Below, piece by piece: positions 1 through 6,831 of a stretch of 7,324 bases of DNA; positions within the stretch are counted from its first letter, which is position 1, and every line of letters starts with the position of its first letter. A program made the position numbers and the translations under genes. The stretch spans positions 1-7,324 of the forward strand of contig JAQICP010000264.1 in assembly GCA_027858555.1 (NCBI GenBank). Direction: 5' to 3'. The notes below the pieces were generated by a model, which saw only the letters and a program-made list of their open reading frames with translations, was not told the DNA's origin and did not search any database. Origin of the DNA: Vallitaleaceae bacterium. Its GTDB lineage: Bacteria; Bacillota; Clostridia; Lachnospirales; Vallitaleaceae.

Positions 1-434
1 CGGGAGTAAAATTGCACTTGATTGTACCATTAGGTTTTTTTATTGATGAAAAGTCAGTTAAGAGGGCAGGTCTTGATTATTGGGAGCATCTTGATGTGAC
101 CACATATATTAATTTTCAAGGTTTTCTGGATGCTCACCCAGATGCTGAACTATTCATGGCAACCACAAAAGCAAAGCATACTTATTCAGAAGTTGCATAT
201 ACAAAAGACTGTTATATAGTTTTTGGGAAAGAAAGTGCAGGCATCCCAGAGGAAATACTAGTTAATTACCCAGATACAAGTATTAGGATTCCAATGATAG
301 GCACCATCAGGTCTTTGAATTTATCTAATTCAGTAGCAATTATACTTTATGAGGCCCTAAGACAACTATCATTTAGCGACCTTGAAGCACATGGTAATTT
401 GCATAGATTAGATTGGGATATATATTCAGAATAA
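1..434 (+). CDS. trmL: tRNA (cytidine(34)-2'-O)-methyltransferase, 5'-truncated
   Basis: This is a SPOUT-superfamily methyltransferase of the TrmL/CspR type. In studied homologues it uses S-adenosylmethionine to 2'-O-methylate the wobble nucleotide 34 of tRNA-Leu isoacceptors in the cytoplasm. The three family blocks are visible: GVKLHLIVPLGF at the left edge, FGKESAGIP at nt 222-248, and RSLNLSNSVA starting at nt 309, which forms the trefoil-knot cofactor site. The reading frame is open to base 1 and the codons before TTG at 12 read G-V-K. TTG at 12 is therefore an internal leucine codon and the true start lies upstream. Homologues are usually about 155-160 residues, so roughly 20 N-terminal residues are missing because of the window edge, not mutation. 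The C-terminus is intact and ends in TAA at 432-434. The gene converges on the histidine kinase gene. Family assignment is secure; the exact tRNA substrate is taken from the family. Confidence 0.93.
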   Translation, partial: GVKLHLIVPLGFFIDEKSVKRAGLDYWEHLDVTTYINFQGFLDAHPDAELFMATTKAKHTYSEVAYTKDCYIVFGKESAGIPEEILVNYPDTSIRIPMIGTIRSLNLSNSVAIILYEALRQLSFSDLEAHGNLHRLDWDIYSE

Positions 435-437
435 AAT

Positions 438-479
438 AAAGTACTATTTGATATCGTTATGAATCAAGTAGTACTTTTT
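438..479. terminator. Bidirectional intrinsic terminator between trmL and the kinase gene
   Basis: The arms at 438-452 and 463-477 pair over 15 bp with a single G-U wobble, around a 10-nt loop. On the plus strand the stem ends in a five-T run (475-479), giving a terminator for trmL. On the minus strand the stem is followed by an interrupted T run (complement of 432-440), so it can also end the GNAT-mutS2-regulator-kinase transcript. The kinase stop codon (480-478) directly abuts the stem. The structure is seen in the sequence; termination in both directions is inferred. Confidence 0.85.
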
Positions 480-1887
480 ATTTGGCCTTATCTAGGGTGA
501 AGATAAATGTTGTGCCTTTGCCTAGTTGGCTAAACACATCAATGGTCTGATTGTGTGCGTTTATAATCTCTCGAACAATTGAAAGACCAATACCAAATCC
601 TCTTTTATCTTGTCCTCTAGACTTATCGCCTTTATGAAACCTAATCCACATATATTTGATTTCTGTTTCTGACATGCCCATACCAGTGTCTGATATGGAT
701 ATCTGAATATTGTTTTCCATAACCATTGTTTCAATGGTTAATTCGTCGCCTACTCTTGAGAACTTAATTGCATTATCAATAATGTTGTAGATGACCCTTT
801 GTATCTGGTTTAAATCAGCATTTACCATTAATGAGTCATTGTCAGTGATTAGACTTATTACAATCGATTTATCCACGATGTTCTTTTCGAATTGAATCAA
901 TACTTTTTTAAGCAAATGATGGATATCAAAATTATTTTTTTCAAGCTTGACGATATTATTTTCCATCTGAGTTAACAATAATATGTTTTGCGTCAGATTG
1001 GTGAGATGCTCGGTTTGAGTGAGAATTATTTTGAGGTATTTTTTTTGATTATCAGCTTGAATGGTACCATCTAACATGGCTTGAGCAAAACCGCCAATGG
1101 AAGTTAAAGGTGAACGTAAATCATGTGAAATATTCGCTATAAACTCTTTGCGCATATTATCCACACGTTGAAGTTCTTCAGCCATGAAATTCATGTTTTT
1201 TGCTAAAATACCAACATCATTGTTGGTATAAGGCATATCCACACGACTGGCTAATTGACCAGAAGCAATTCTTTTGGCCGTTTCATTAAATGCACCAATT
1301 GTGGACGTGACTTTAGATGCGAAGAAGTATGTGAATGTAAAAGTGATAGCCAGGATGACCATCAATATAAGAAAGATGACAAAAGAGATGTTTCTTATTA
1401 TATCAGTAATTGCAGGCATTGGTGCTGTGTTGACCAATGCTGCGACTACTTCATTATTCTTTATGATTGGTAAAGTTGCGATAACACTAGTTACAGAAAA
1501 AGTATTATTAAGGGTACTCTTTTCCACATGTGTTTCGCCATCTAGGGCGTGTTTGACAGCTTCGTTGTATATAAAATCACCCTCTATTGAGAGTTCATCC
1601 ACTTGAGTGTCATATATGACATTAGATTGCGTATCAAGGATATAGAAGTTATGTGTTGAATAGGCCATTTTTGAATCAAAAGTAGCCGCTAAGGTTTCTT
1701 CATCAAAATAGCTGATATTTTCCAAGTCCATCATTATTTTTTGTTTTTCAGTCTCAAGTTCCGATGTTGTCTGTTTGTAATATTGATTTACCAGATAGAT
1801 GTTAAAACCATAGTAAATCATAACAAACATGATTAAAGTTACAACAGTGTAGGAGATGAAAAATTTGATGGAAAAGGATTTGAACAT
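478..1887 (-). CDS. Membrane sensor histidine kinase (HAMP, HisKA, HATPase_c)
   Basis: This is the sensor of a two-component system, 469 aa. A membrane segment at about residues 8-30 and a second at about 166-190 flank an extracytoplasmic region of some 135 residues. The stretch YILDTQSNVIYDT (82-94) in that region has the look of a PAS-like/Cache fold (inference). A HAMP linker follows at about 192-244. The HisKA block FIANISHDLRSP places the phosphoacceptor at H255. In the ATPase domain the N box has N368 and N372, the G1 box is DTGMG (400-404), the G2 box is GFGIG (430-434), and GKGT lies near 457. All catalytic motifs look intact. No cytoplasmic PAS domain is evident between HAMP and HisKA, unlike Bacillus WalK. 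The ATG lies 1 nt past the regulator's stop, with an SD GAGG 9 nt upstream inside the regulator's last codons. It is the last gene of the operon. The signal sensed cannot be read from the sequence. Confidence 0.93.
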   Translation of the reverse strand: MFKSFSIKFFISYTVVTLIMFVMIYYGFNIYLVNQYYKQTTSELETEKQKIMMDLENISYFDEETLAATFDSKMAYSTHNFYILDTQSNVIYDTQVDELSIEGDFIYNEAVKHALDGETHVEKSTLNNTFSVTSVIATLPIIKNNEVVAALVNTAPMPAITDIIRNISFVIFLILMVILAITFTFTYFFASKVTSTIGAFNETAKRIASGQLASRVDMPYTNNDVGILAKNMNFMAEELQRVDNMRKEFIANISHDLRSPLTSIGGFAQAMLDGTIQADNQKKYLKIILTQTEHLTNLTQNILLLTQMENNIVKLEKNNFDIHHLLKKVLIQFEKNIVDKSIVISLITDNDSLMVNADLNQIQRVIYNIIDNAIKFSRVGDELTIETMVMENNIQISISDTGMGMSETEIKYMWIRFHKGDKSRGQDKRGFGIGLSIVREIINAHNQTIDVFSQLGKGTTFIFTLDKAK

Positions 1888-1900
1888 GCTATCTTACCTC
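1888..1900 (-). promoter_or_regulatory. Kinase-gene SD nested in the regulator's 3' end
   Basis: Reading the minus strand, GAGG at 1900-1897 lies 9 nt before the kinase ATG. It falls within the regulator's codons for its final E-V-R residues, upstream of the TAG stop at 1891-1889. Only one base separates stop and start. This suggests translational coupling, which would keep regulator and kinase levels in proportion. Confidence 0.75.
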
Positions 1901-2572
1901 GAATTTATACCCAATACCCCATACGGTTTTAATGCCCCACAGGTCATTGTCTTGTATTTTCTCGCGAATCCGTTTGATATGGACATCTACAGTTCTTGTA
2001 TCGCCAATATATTCATAACCCCAAATACGATCAAGTAATTGTTCTCTTGTAAAAACTTGGTTTGGACTTGATACCAAGAAATAAAGTAGTTCCAATTCTT
2101 TTGGGGGCATTTCAACGCGGCTACCTTCGAAAGTGACGGAATAATTAGCCAAGTTCACATTAAGATCATTGATTATAACTTGTTTTGTTTTGTTATCTGG
2201 CGCACTGTACCTACGCAGTACTGCTTTAACTCTAGCAGTTAATTCTTTTGTATCGAAAGGTTTGACCATATAATCATCTGCACCCAGTTCAAGGCCTAAG
2301 ATTTTATCAAAAGTTTCCCCTTTTGCAGTCAGCATGATAATTGGTACATTATACCTTTGGCGTAATTCTTTACAGATATCATAGCCATCTTTACCAGGAA
2401 GCATTAAATCCAATACAATTAGATTAGGTAAGAAAGATTCATATGCACCAATGGCTTCACTACCATGGTGAATCATTTTGGTATCATAACCTTCCTTATT
2501 AAGGTAAAGTGATATCAGCTCTGCAATGTTCTCGTCATCATCTACAATTAGTATTCTAATTTTATTATCCAT
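1889..2572 (-). CDS. OmpR/PhoB-family response regulator
   Basis: This is a cytoplasmic DNA-binding response regulator of 227 aa, the expected length for the family, and the likely partner of the kinase encoded 1 nt downstream. The receiver domain spans about residues 4-120, with acidic pocket D11/D12, phosphorylated D55 (in LIVLDLMLPG), T82, Y101 and K104. The winged-helix effector domain spans about 130-225. Its recognition helix DTRTVDVHIKRIREKI (191-206) resembles that of the WalR/PhoP subgroup, and it ends in the usual GIGYKF. The start ATG at 2572 has an SD GAGG (2584-2581) spaced 8 nt, and lies 14 nt past the mutS2 stop. Whether it is the WalR orthologue cannot be settled here, because many clostridial regulators share these features, so no gene symbol is given. 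Confidence 0.95.
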   Translation of the reverse strand: MDNKIRILIVDDDENIAELISLYLNKEGYDTKMIHHGSEAIGAYESFLPNLIVLDLMLPGKDGYDICKELRQRYNVPIIMLTAKGETFDKILGLELGADDYMVKPFDTKELTARVKAVLRRYSAPDNKTKQVIINDLNVNLANYSVTFEGSRVEMPPKELELLYFLVSSPNQVFTREQLLDRIWGYEYIGDTRTVDVHIKRIREKIQDNDLWGIKTVWGIGYKFEVR

Positions 2573-2586
2573 AAGCTCATCCTCTT

Positions 2587-4968
2587 CTATTCTTTGAACG
2601 TAACAACAGTAACACCCGATTCGCCTTCGCCATACTCACCTAAGCGGTATGATTTCACGTATTTCACTTTTCTGAGATGTTGCTGAATGGCTGTACGAAG
2701 TGCGCCAGTACCCTTACCGTGAATAATGGTAACGATGGGCAAGTTAGAAAGGTAGGCATCATCTAAATATTTATCAAGTAAGCCAAGGCCACTTTCAATG
2801 GTTTCACCTCGTAAGTCTAGTTCAGTTTTTATGTGTTGCACTTTTGACAATGAAGCACGTGTTGTACTGGTTTTTTTGGTTGATTTTGAGGTTGTTGCAT
2901 CCTTGCTATTAACAAGTCGTATCTGACTAATGTTAACATTGGTTTTCATAATACCCATCTGTACAACCAAATCACCTTTTACATTAGGCGGTTCTAAAAC
3001 AAGGCCTTCCTGTTCAAAAGTAGTAACATATACGGTATCTCCTTTAGAAATAGACGCGGCACTCGGAGTAGCAGTATGCGTATTAGTAGCAGCATCTTTT
3101 TGGTATAAATCATCTGACAGTTGAGACATCTTATCTCGCAACTTACTTCTGTTTTGCTCCATTGATTTGGAATCATAACCTGAAGTATCTCTCATAGCGC
3201 GAATAATCTCATCTGCCTCTTTCTTAGCTGCTTCTATAATCTCATATGCTTCTTTTTTTGCCTCTTTTAACTTGAGTTCTCTTTGTGCAAGCAATTTTAT
3301 TTCCTGAGCTTCAACCTTTTCTTTTAAGGTTAGAGCCTCTGTGCGATATCGCTCTGCTTTATCTTTCTCTATTATAACCGATTTTTTATTCGTTTCCAAA
3401 TCAGTAATTAAATCTTCAAAGCGAATGGCTTTTCCTTCAATTAATAATTTGGATGCTTCTATTATATCACTTTTGAGTCCTAACCGCTTAGAAATTGCAA
3501 AGGCATTTGATTTTCCTGGTATTCCAATTAACAACTTATAGGTAGGACTTAAAGTATTTATATCAAATTCGCAAGAAGCGTTTTCAATACCCTTCGTTGA
3601 AAGGGCATACTCTTTTAATTCGCTATAATGGGTTGTTGCAAGTGTTCGGATGCTCTTGTTAAACAATGCGCCGAGAATTGCCATAGCAAGGGCAGCGCCT
3701 TCAACGGGATCTGTACCGGCACCTAATTCATCAAAAAGCACTAAGCTGTCATAATCTGCATGGTCAAGAATGTGGACAATATTGACCATATGCGAAGAGA
3801 ACGAACTAAGGGATTGCTCGATACTTTGCTCATCACCAATATCGGCATATATTTCAGTGAAGATGGCTAATTCAGAACGATCCAATGCGGGTATATGCAG
3901 GCCACTTTGACCCATGATAGATAATAAGCCAACAGTTTTGAGGGTAACAGTTTTACCACCAGTATTGGGACCTGTAACAACTAAAGAGGTAAATTCCCTT
4001 CCTATATATATATCAGTAGGTACAACTGTTTTGGGATCAAGAAGGGGATGTCTTGCTTTCTTAAGATTGATATACCTGACTTTGTTGAATATCGGCTTTG
4101 TTGCCCGCATCTTAAGAGCTAACTCACCTTTTGCAAATATGAAGTCAAGCTTAGTGATGATTTGCGTATTAAGCACTAATATATCCACATCAGGTGCGGC
4201 CATTTCACTTAGGTTCTGTAGTATTCTTTCGATTTCTTTTTCTTCATCAGAAAGCAACGAATGAATCTTGTTATTAAGTTCAACGATTGCCAGTGGTTCG
4301 ATAAAAACGGTAGCGCCAGACGCCGAATGGTCATGAATCATACCTTTGAAATTATTTTTGTGTTCAGCTTTAATTGGCACGCAGTAACGGTCGTTTTTAA
4401 TAGTAACAATCGCATCTTGTAGCATATTAGAATATTCTTTAGATGAGATGATTTTACCCAATTGGGTTTTAATGCGATCGTGTGCGATACTCATTGCTTT
4501 GCGGATTCTACTTAATTCAGAAGAAGCATCGTCGGCAATCTCTTCTTCTGAGACGATACAGCGATTAATCTCCCTATATAAATCATTTAAGTTGACTAGA
4601 TTCTCAAAATAGTGAGCAATAGACAAGTCTTGAATTTGGTCGCTCTGACTACTGTATGATTTAATACGTTTAGTCGCTCGAAGAAGGGAAGCAATCACTA
4701 AAAATTCAGGTATGGACAAAGATGCTTCGAGTTTGAGTCTTTGCGCTATGGATGATATATTTCCAACACGACCAATTGGTAAGGAGCCATGTTTTAGGAT
4801 AAGAGAGGTGCTATCTTCTGTTTCTAATTGTGCTGTTTCAATATGCTTTATATCAGTATAAGGCTCTAAATCCCTTGCTAGTTTTTTAGCACTTGGTGTG
4901 CTGGCTTTTTCAGCTAGCTGTATTTTAATTTTATTGAATTCGAGTGTTTCGAGTGCTTTTTTATTCAC
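2587..4968 (-). CDS. mutS2: Endonuclease MutS2 with C-terminal Smr domain
   Basis: MutS2 is a MutS paralogue that lacks the mismatch-recognition domain. Homologues suppress recombination between diverged DNA or split stalled, collided ribosomes; Bacillus MutS2 is linked to ribosome rescue. The start is set at GTG 4968 because AAAGGAG (4980-4974) sits 5 nt upstream and the family-typical N-terminus NKKALETLEFNKI follows. This gives 793 aa, a normal length. From that start: the core and lever region runs to about 300; Walker A GPNTGGKT is at 333-340; Walker B LVLFDELGAGTDP is at about 409-421 (D413, E414); TTHY is at about 445-448. Residues about 525-625 form a charged coiled coil, followed by a KOW-like segment at about 641-686 and a Ser/Thr/Lys-rich linker. 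The Smr domain (about 716-793) carries LDLRG and HGKGTGAL (750-757). ATPase and Smr motifs both look intact. The gene lies 13 nt after the GNAT stop and 14 nt before the regulator. Confidence 0.96.
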   Translation of the reverse strand: MNKKALETLEFNKIKIQLAEKASTPSAKKLARDLEPYTDIKHIETAQLETEDSTSLILKHGSLPIGRVGNISSIAQRLKLEASLSIPEFLVIASLLRATKRIKSYSSQSDQIQDLSIAHYFENLVNLNDLYREINRCIVSEEEIADDASSELSRIRKAMSIAHDRIKTQLGKIISSKEYSNMLQDAIVTIKNDRYCVPIKAEHKNNFKGMIHDHSASGATVFIEPLAIVELNNKIHSLLSDEEKEIERILQNLSEMAAPDVDILVLNTQIITKLDFIFAKGELALKMRATKPIFNKVRYINLKKARHPLLDPKTVVPTDIYIGREFTSLVVTGPNTGGKTVTLKTVGLLSIMGQSGLHIPALDRSELAIFTEIYADIGDEQSIEQSLSSFSSHMVNIVHILDHADYDSLVLFDELGAGTDPVEGAALAMAILGALFNKSIRTLATTHYSELKEYALSTKGIENASCEFDINTLSPTYKLLIGIPGKSNAFAISKRLGLKSDIIEASKLLIEGKAIRFEDLITDLETNKKSVIIEKDKAERYRTEALTLKEKVEAQEIKLLAQRELKLKEAKKEAYEIIEAAKKEADEIIRAMRDTSGYDSKSMEQNRSKLRDKMSQLSDDLYQKDAATNTHTATPSAASISKGDTVYVTTFEQEGLVLEPPNVKGDLVVQMGIMKTNVNISQIRLVNSKDATTSKSTKKTSTTRASLSKVQHIKTELDLRGETIESGLGLLDKYLDDAYLSNLPIVTIIHGKGTGALRTAIQQHLRKVKYVKSYRLGEYGEGESGVTVVTFKE

Positions 4969-4980
4969 GAGGTCTCCTTT
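4969..4980 (-). promoter_or_regulatory. mutS2 ribosome binding site that decides the start codon
   Basis: On the minus strand AAAGGAG (4980-4974) is followed by five bases and then GTG at 4968-4966. It fits the anti-SD far better than anything before the in-frame ATG at 5028, which lies inside the GNAT coding sequence and would add 20 residues with no family counterpart. The site fills the 13-nt gap between the two genes. Confidence 0.85.
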
Positions 4981-4981
4981 A

Positions 4982-5476
4982 CTAGTGCGTACATTTTTTT
5001 TCGTATATAATAGCCTGAGTTTGCCCATTATTTATTTCTGCAATTTTAGTAAGATTGGTTCTTTTTTTAAATCCTAAGCTTTCCCAAAAAAGCATGCCAC
5101 CTGTGTTGGCGGCGTGACATGATAGGTAAAGGGTATTGATGGCAATCCTCTTAGTGAAAAGGTCTATGATTTGATTAAAAAATGCTGTACCAAATCCTTT
5201 TCGAATAAAGGCTTCGTTGATGATGAATGTTTGAATCCATAGTATATCATCTTGAAGTGGAAAATAGACATGTATATAGCCAATACTAATAGGATTACCA
5301 TATAAATAAGCAATATAATGAGCTTCTTCTTTGGATACAAGAGGCGCTATCAATGTATTACAGACATGATTTTCCGTGTCCCTATGACCTAATATATCAA
5401 TAAAAGCATCGACCTCATTAGGAGGAATCGATTTTATAATCAGTTCGTTAGGATTTAATCTAGTTGAGATAGTCAT
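4982..5476 (-). CDS. GNAT-family N-acetyltransferase, substrate unknown
   Basis: This is a 164-aa protein with the layout of the GCN5-related acetyltransferase fold, which transfers an acetyl group from acetyl-CoA to an amine. The strand segment IGYIHVYF and then ILWIQTFIINEAF (about 79-90) precede the acetyl-CoA-binding loop IRKGFGTAFF (91-100), which matches the Q/R-x-x-G-x-G/A signature except for Ile at the first position. NTGGMLFWESLGFKKR (124-139) is the usual C-terminal motif, where Asn and the GF turn contact CoA. The protein looks cytoplasmic, with no signal peptide or membrane segment. The start ATG at 5476 has an SD AGGAG (5486-5482) spaced 5 nt. It is the first gene of the minus-strand operon and ends 13 nt before mutS2. 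The substrate could be a protein N-terminus, a small amine or an antibiotic, and neighbours do not narrow it down. Confidence 0.85.
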   Translation of the reverse strand: MTISTRLNPNELIIKSIPPNEVDAFIDILGHRDTENHVCNTLIAPLVSKEEAHYIAYLYGNPISIGYIHVYFPLQDDILWIQTFIINEAFIRKGFGTAFFNQIIDLFTKRIAINTLYLSCHAANTGGMLFWESLGFKKRTNLTKIAEINNGQTQAIIYEKKCTH

Positions 5477-5494
5477 TTTTGCTCCTATATATAT

Positions 5495-5523
5495 ATAATA
5501 TGATGATTTAAATAAAAAAGCAA
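5495..5523 (-). promoter_or_regulatory. Possible promoter of the GNAT-mutS2-regulator-kinase operon
   Basis: On the minus strand a TATTAT box (5500-5495, one mismatch to TATAAT) lies 17 nt after TTGCTT (5523-5518, three of six matches). Transcription would start near 5488, just ahead of the GNAT SD, giving a leader of only about a dozen bases. The -35 is poor and the region is AT-rich, so chance matches are likely. This is offered as the best candidate only. Confidence 0.3.
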
Positions 5524-5557
5524 AGCTTTATGTTTATTTTACATCAAAAGCTAGTGG

Positions 5558-5618
5558 ATTGAAAGGCGCTATTTGGATATAAAAATAGGACCAAAGACCT
5601 ATAAAAATACCTTTCAAT
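5558..5618. repeat. 61-bp nested inverted repeat in the divergent intergenic region
   Basis: The outer arms ATTGAAAGG (5558-5566) and CCTTTCAAT (5610-5618) pair perfectly over 9 bp. Inside them TATTT (5570-5574) pairs with AAATA (5605-5609), and ATAGG (5585-5589) pairs with CCTAT (5598-5602) around an 8-nt loop. This gives 19 pairs in three stacked stems separated by internal loops. There is no T run on either side, so it does not look like a terminator. It lies just upstream of the right-facing promoter. It could be an operator region or, if minus-strand transcription starts upstream of it, a structured leader RNA. Confidence 0.5.
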
Positions 5619-5620
5619 AT

Positions 5621-5637
5621 ATTACAATTATGTTACA
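5621..5637 (-). promoter_or_regulatory. WalR-like direct-repeat operator
   Basis: Read on the minus strand this is TGTAAC-ATAAT-TGTAAT, two half-sites 11 bp apart. It matches every specified position of the published WalR/YycF consensus TGTWAH-N5-TGTWAH. It overlaps the proposed -35 of the M23 peptidase gene, and cell-wall hydrolase genes, including M23 peptidases, are classic WalR targets. The proposed -35 lies within the box, so binding would more likely repress than activate if that promoter is right. The match is seen directly; regulation is inferred. Confidence 0.5.
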
Positions 5638-5651
5638 ATCTGTGATATACT
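5622..5651 (+). promoter_or_regulatory. Extended -10 promoter for the M23 peptidase-bactofilin operon
   Basis: A -10 box TATACT (5646-5651) is preceded by TGTGA, a full TRTGn extended -10 element. TTACAA (5622-5627) lies 18 nt upstream as the -35. Transcription would start at about 5658, leaving an untranslated leader of about 90 nt. A short A/T-only hairpin (5664-5670 with 5676-5682) lies in the leader and is probably too weak to matter. Confidence 0.6.
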
Positions 5652-5731
5652 ATTATAGTGCATGAAAAAAAGAGGTTTTTTCTATATAAGCTATCAATTA
5701 TGCACAAAGGATGAGTACAGGGAAATTTTTA

Positions 5732-5747
5732 AAAGGTGGGACTTTTG
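5732..5747 (+). promoter_or_regulatory. Ribosome binding site that sets the M23 peptidase start
   Basis: AAAGGTGG (5732-5739) lies 8 nt ahead of ATG at 5748. The alternative in-frame GTG at 5736 is part of this SD core and has no SD of its own, so ATG 5748 is preferred. Confidence 0.75.
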
Positions 5748-6815
5748 ATGGAACTAGGGATTCTACGTAATAGAAAGATACATAAGAAGAAGTGTAGTAA
5801 TTACATTACATTTATGGTAATTCCTGACCCAACAAAAAAGGCGATGGTAATCAAGCTACCCAAATGGATGAGATTTCCACTCTTAATCACTTTGATTGTG
5901 ATTGTACTTGGAGCATTTTATATCGTTGACTATACAGCTAAGCTAGAGTATCAGACCGTAGCTGATAGATATACGAACCAGATTAATGGATACGCCATCG
6001 AAGACAGGGATGTTGAGATAGATACGTTGCAAGTCAGTAATGTTGATAATTATGATAAGCTACAAGAGCTTGAGGCATTACAATTAGAACTTGAAAGTAA
6101 TCTAGCAGATATTCAAGCGTACAAAGAAGAATTGAACAGTATCGTTAACAGAACTGAAAAAACAACAAATGAACAGCCCAGTGAAGCACTTGTCATACAA
6201 GAAGCCTCACCTATTATATCATTCGGCGAGGAAGCCGGAACTCAAGAAATGACATATGTAACAACAGAAGTATATGAATCCAGTATTGAATATGATATAG
6301 CTAATTTTAACGTAGAATATGAAACACTAAAAAATAATTTAAATAATTCATTAAGTACATTAGTAATTGAAGAAACAGATCTTGAAGTTTTAGATGAAGA
6401 ATTAGATGTGATGGTTGATTTTTGGGATGCTTATCCATCTGGCATGCCAGTAAATAATAGTTATGTTGTTAGTGAGTTCGGATTGCGTCTTCATCCTATT
6501 GCAAGAGTGTATAGGTTTCACGATGGTGTTGACCTTAAAGCTCGATATACATCAGTATATGCAACTGGAAAAGGGACAGTAATCGGTGCGTCATATGAAA
6601 GTGGTTATGGCAATACAGTGGATATTGATCACGGTTATGGTTATGTCACAAGATATGCGCATCTATCAAAGATCACTGTCAGCGAGGGTGATGAAGTGGT
6701 AAGAGGACAGCAGATAGCTGTATCAGGTAATTCAGGCAGTAGTACTGGCCCACACCTTCATTATGAAGTGTTTATTGATGGTCAAGAGACTGACCCAGAA
6801 CCATTCTTAAATTAG
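5748..6815 (+). CDS. Membrane-anchored M23-family peptidoglycan metallopeptidase
   Basis: This is a LytM-type zinc metallopeptidase of 355 aa, expected to cut peptide crosslinks in peptidoglycan outside the membrane. A basic N-terminus (RNRKIHKKK, then KLPKWMR) precedes one membrane segment at about residues 43-62, giving an N-in, C-out anchor. A heptad-like stretch at about 103-135 looks like a coiled coil. It is followed by an acidic linker rich in Glu, Thr and Ser to about 225. The peptidase domain spans about 235-355: HDGVD supplies zinc ligands H258 and D262, YAHLSK holds H305, and HLH holds H336 and ligand H338. All active-site residues known from LytM are present, so the enzyme should be active, unlike degenerate M23 scaffolds such as EnvC. 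The bactofilin gene follows 16 nt later, suggesting a shared role in wall shaping. A SpoIIQ-like role in sporulation is an alternative with less support. Confidence 0.93.
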   Translation: MELGILRNRKIHKKKCSNYITFMVIPDPTKKAMVIKLPKWMRFPLLITLIVIVLGAFYIVDYTAKLEYQTVADRYTNQINGYAIEDRDVEIDTLQVSNVDNYDKLQELEALQLELESNLADIQAYKEELNSIVNRTEKTTNEQPSEALVIQEASPIISFGEEAGTQEMTYVTTEVYESSIEYDIANFNVEYETLKNNLNNSLSTLVIEETDLEVLDEELDVMVDFWDAYPSGMPVNNSYVVSEFGLRLHPIARVYRFHDGVDLKARYTSVYATGKGTVIGASYESGYGNTVDIDHGYGYVTRYAHLSKITVSEGDEVVRGQQIAVSGNSGSSTGPHLHYEVFIDGQETDPEPFLN

Positions 6816-6831
6816 AGGAGGACATAAAATA

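Noticed and set aside
12..14. TTG as the trmL start codon
   Set aside because: The frame stays open to base 1 with family-typical residues G-V-K before it, and the protein would lack the N-terminal strand of the SPOUT fold. It is an internal Leu codon.
1274..1606. Plus-strand frame of 110 codons inside the histidine kinase gene
   Set aside because: It is antisense to a well-supported kinase, has no SD and no family features.
3914..4264. Plus-strand frame of 116 codons inside mutS2
   Set aside because: It is antisense to the conserved MutS2 ATPase region, and its sequence reflects the complement of those codons.
5633..5651. Second TTACAA (5633-5638) as the -35 of the M23 promoter
   Set aside because: It is only 7 nt from the TATACT box, too short a spacer. 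It is better explained as the second half of the direct repeat.
5664..5682. Hairpin in the M23 leader as an attenuator
   Set aside because: The stem is one G-C pair plus six A-T pairs and its T run is the stem arm itself, so no terminator tail remains.
5736..5738. GTG start for the M23 peptidase
   Set aside because: It lies within the SD core (GGTGG) that serves ATG 5748 and has no SD of its own.
5711..5770. Short upstream frame (19 codons) overlapping the M23 peptidase start
   Set aside because: Its only SD-like AAGG is directly adjacent to the ATG, too close for use, and the peptide has no recognisable features.
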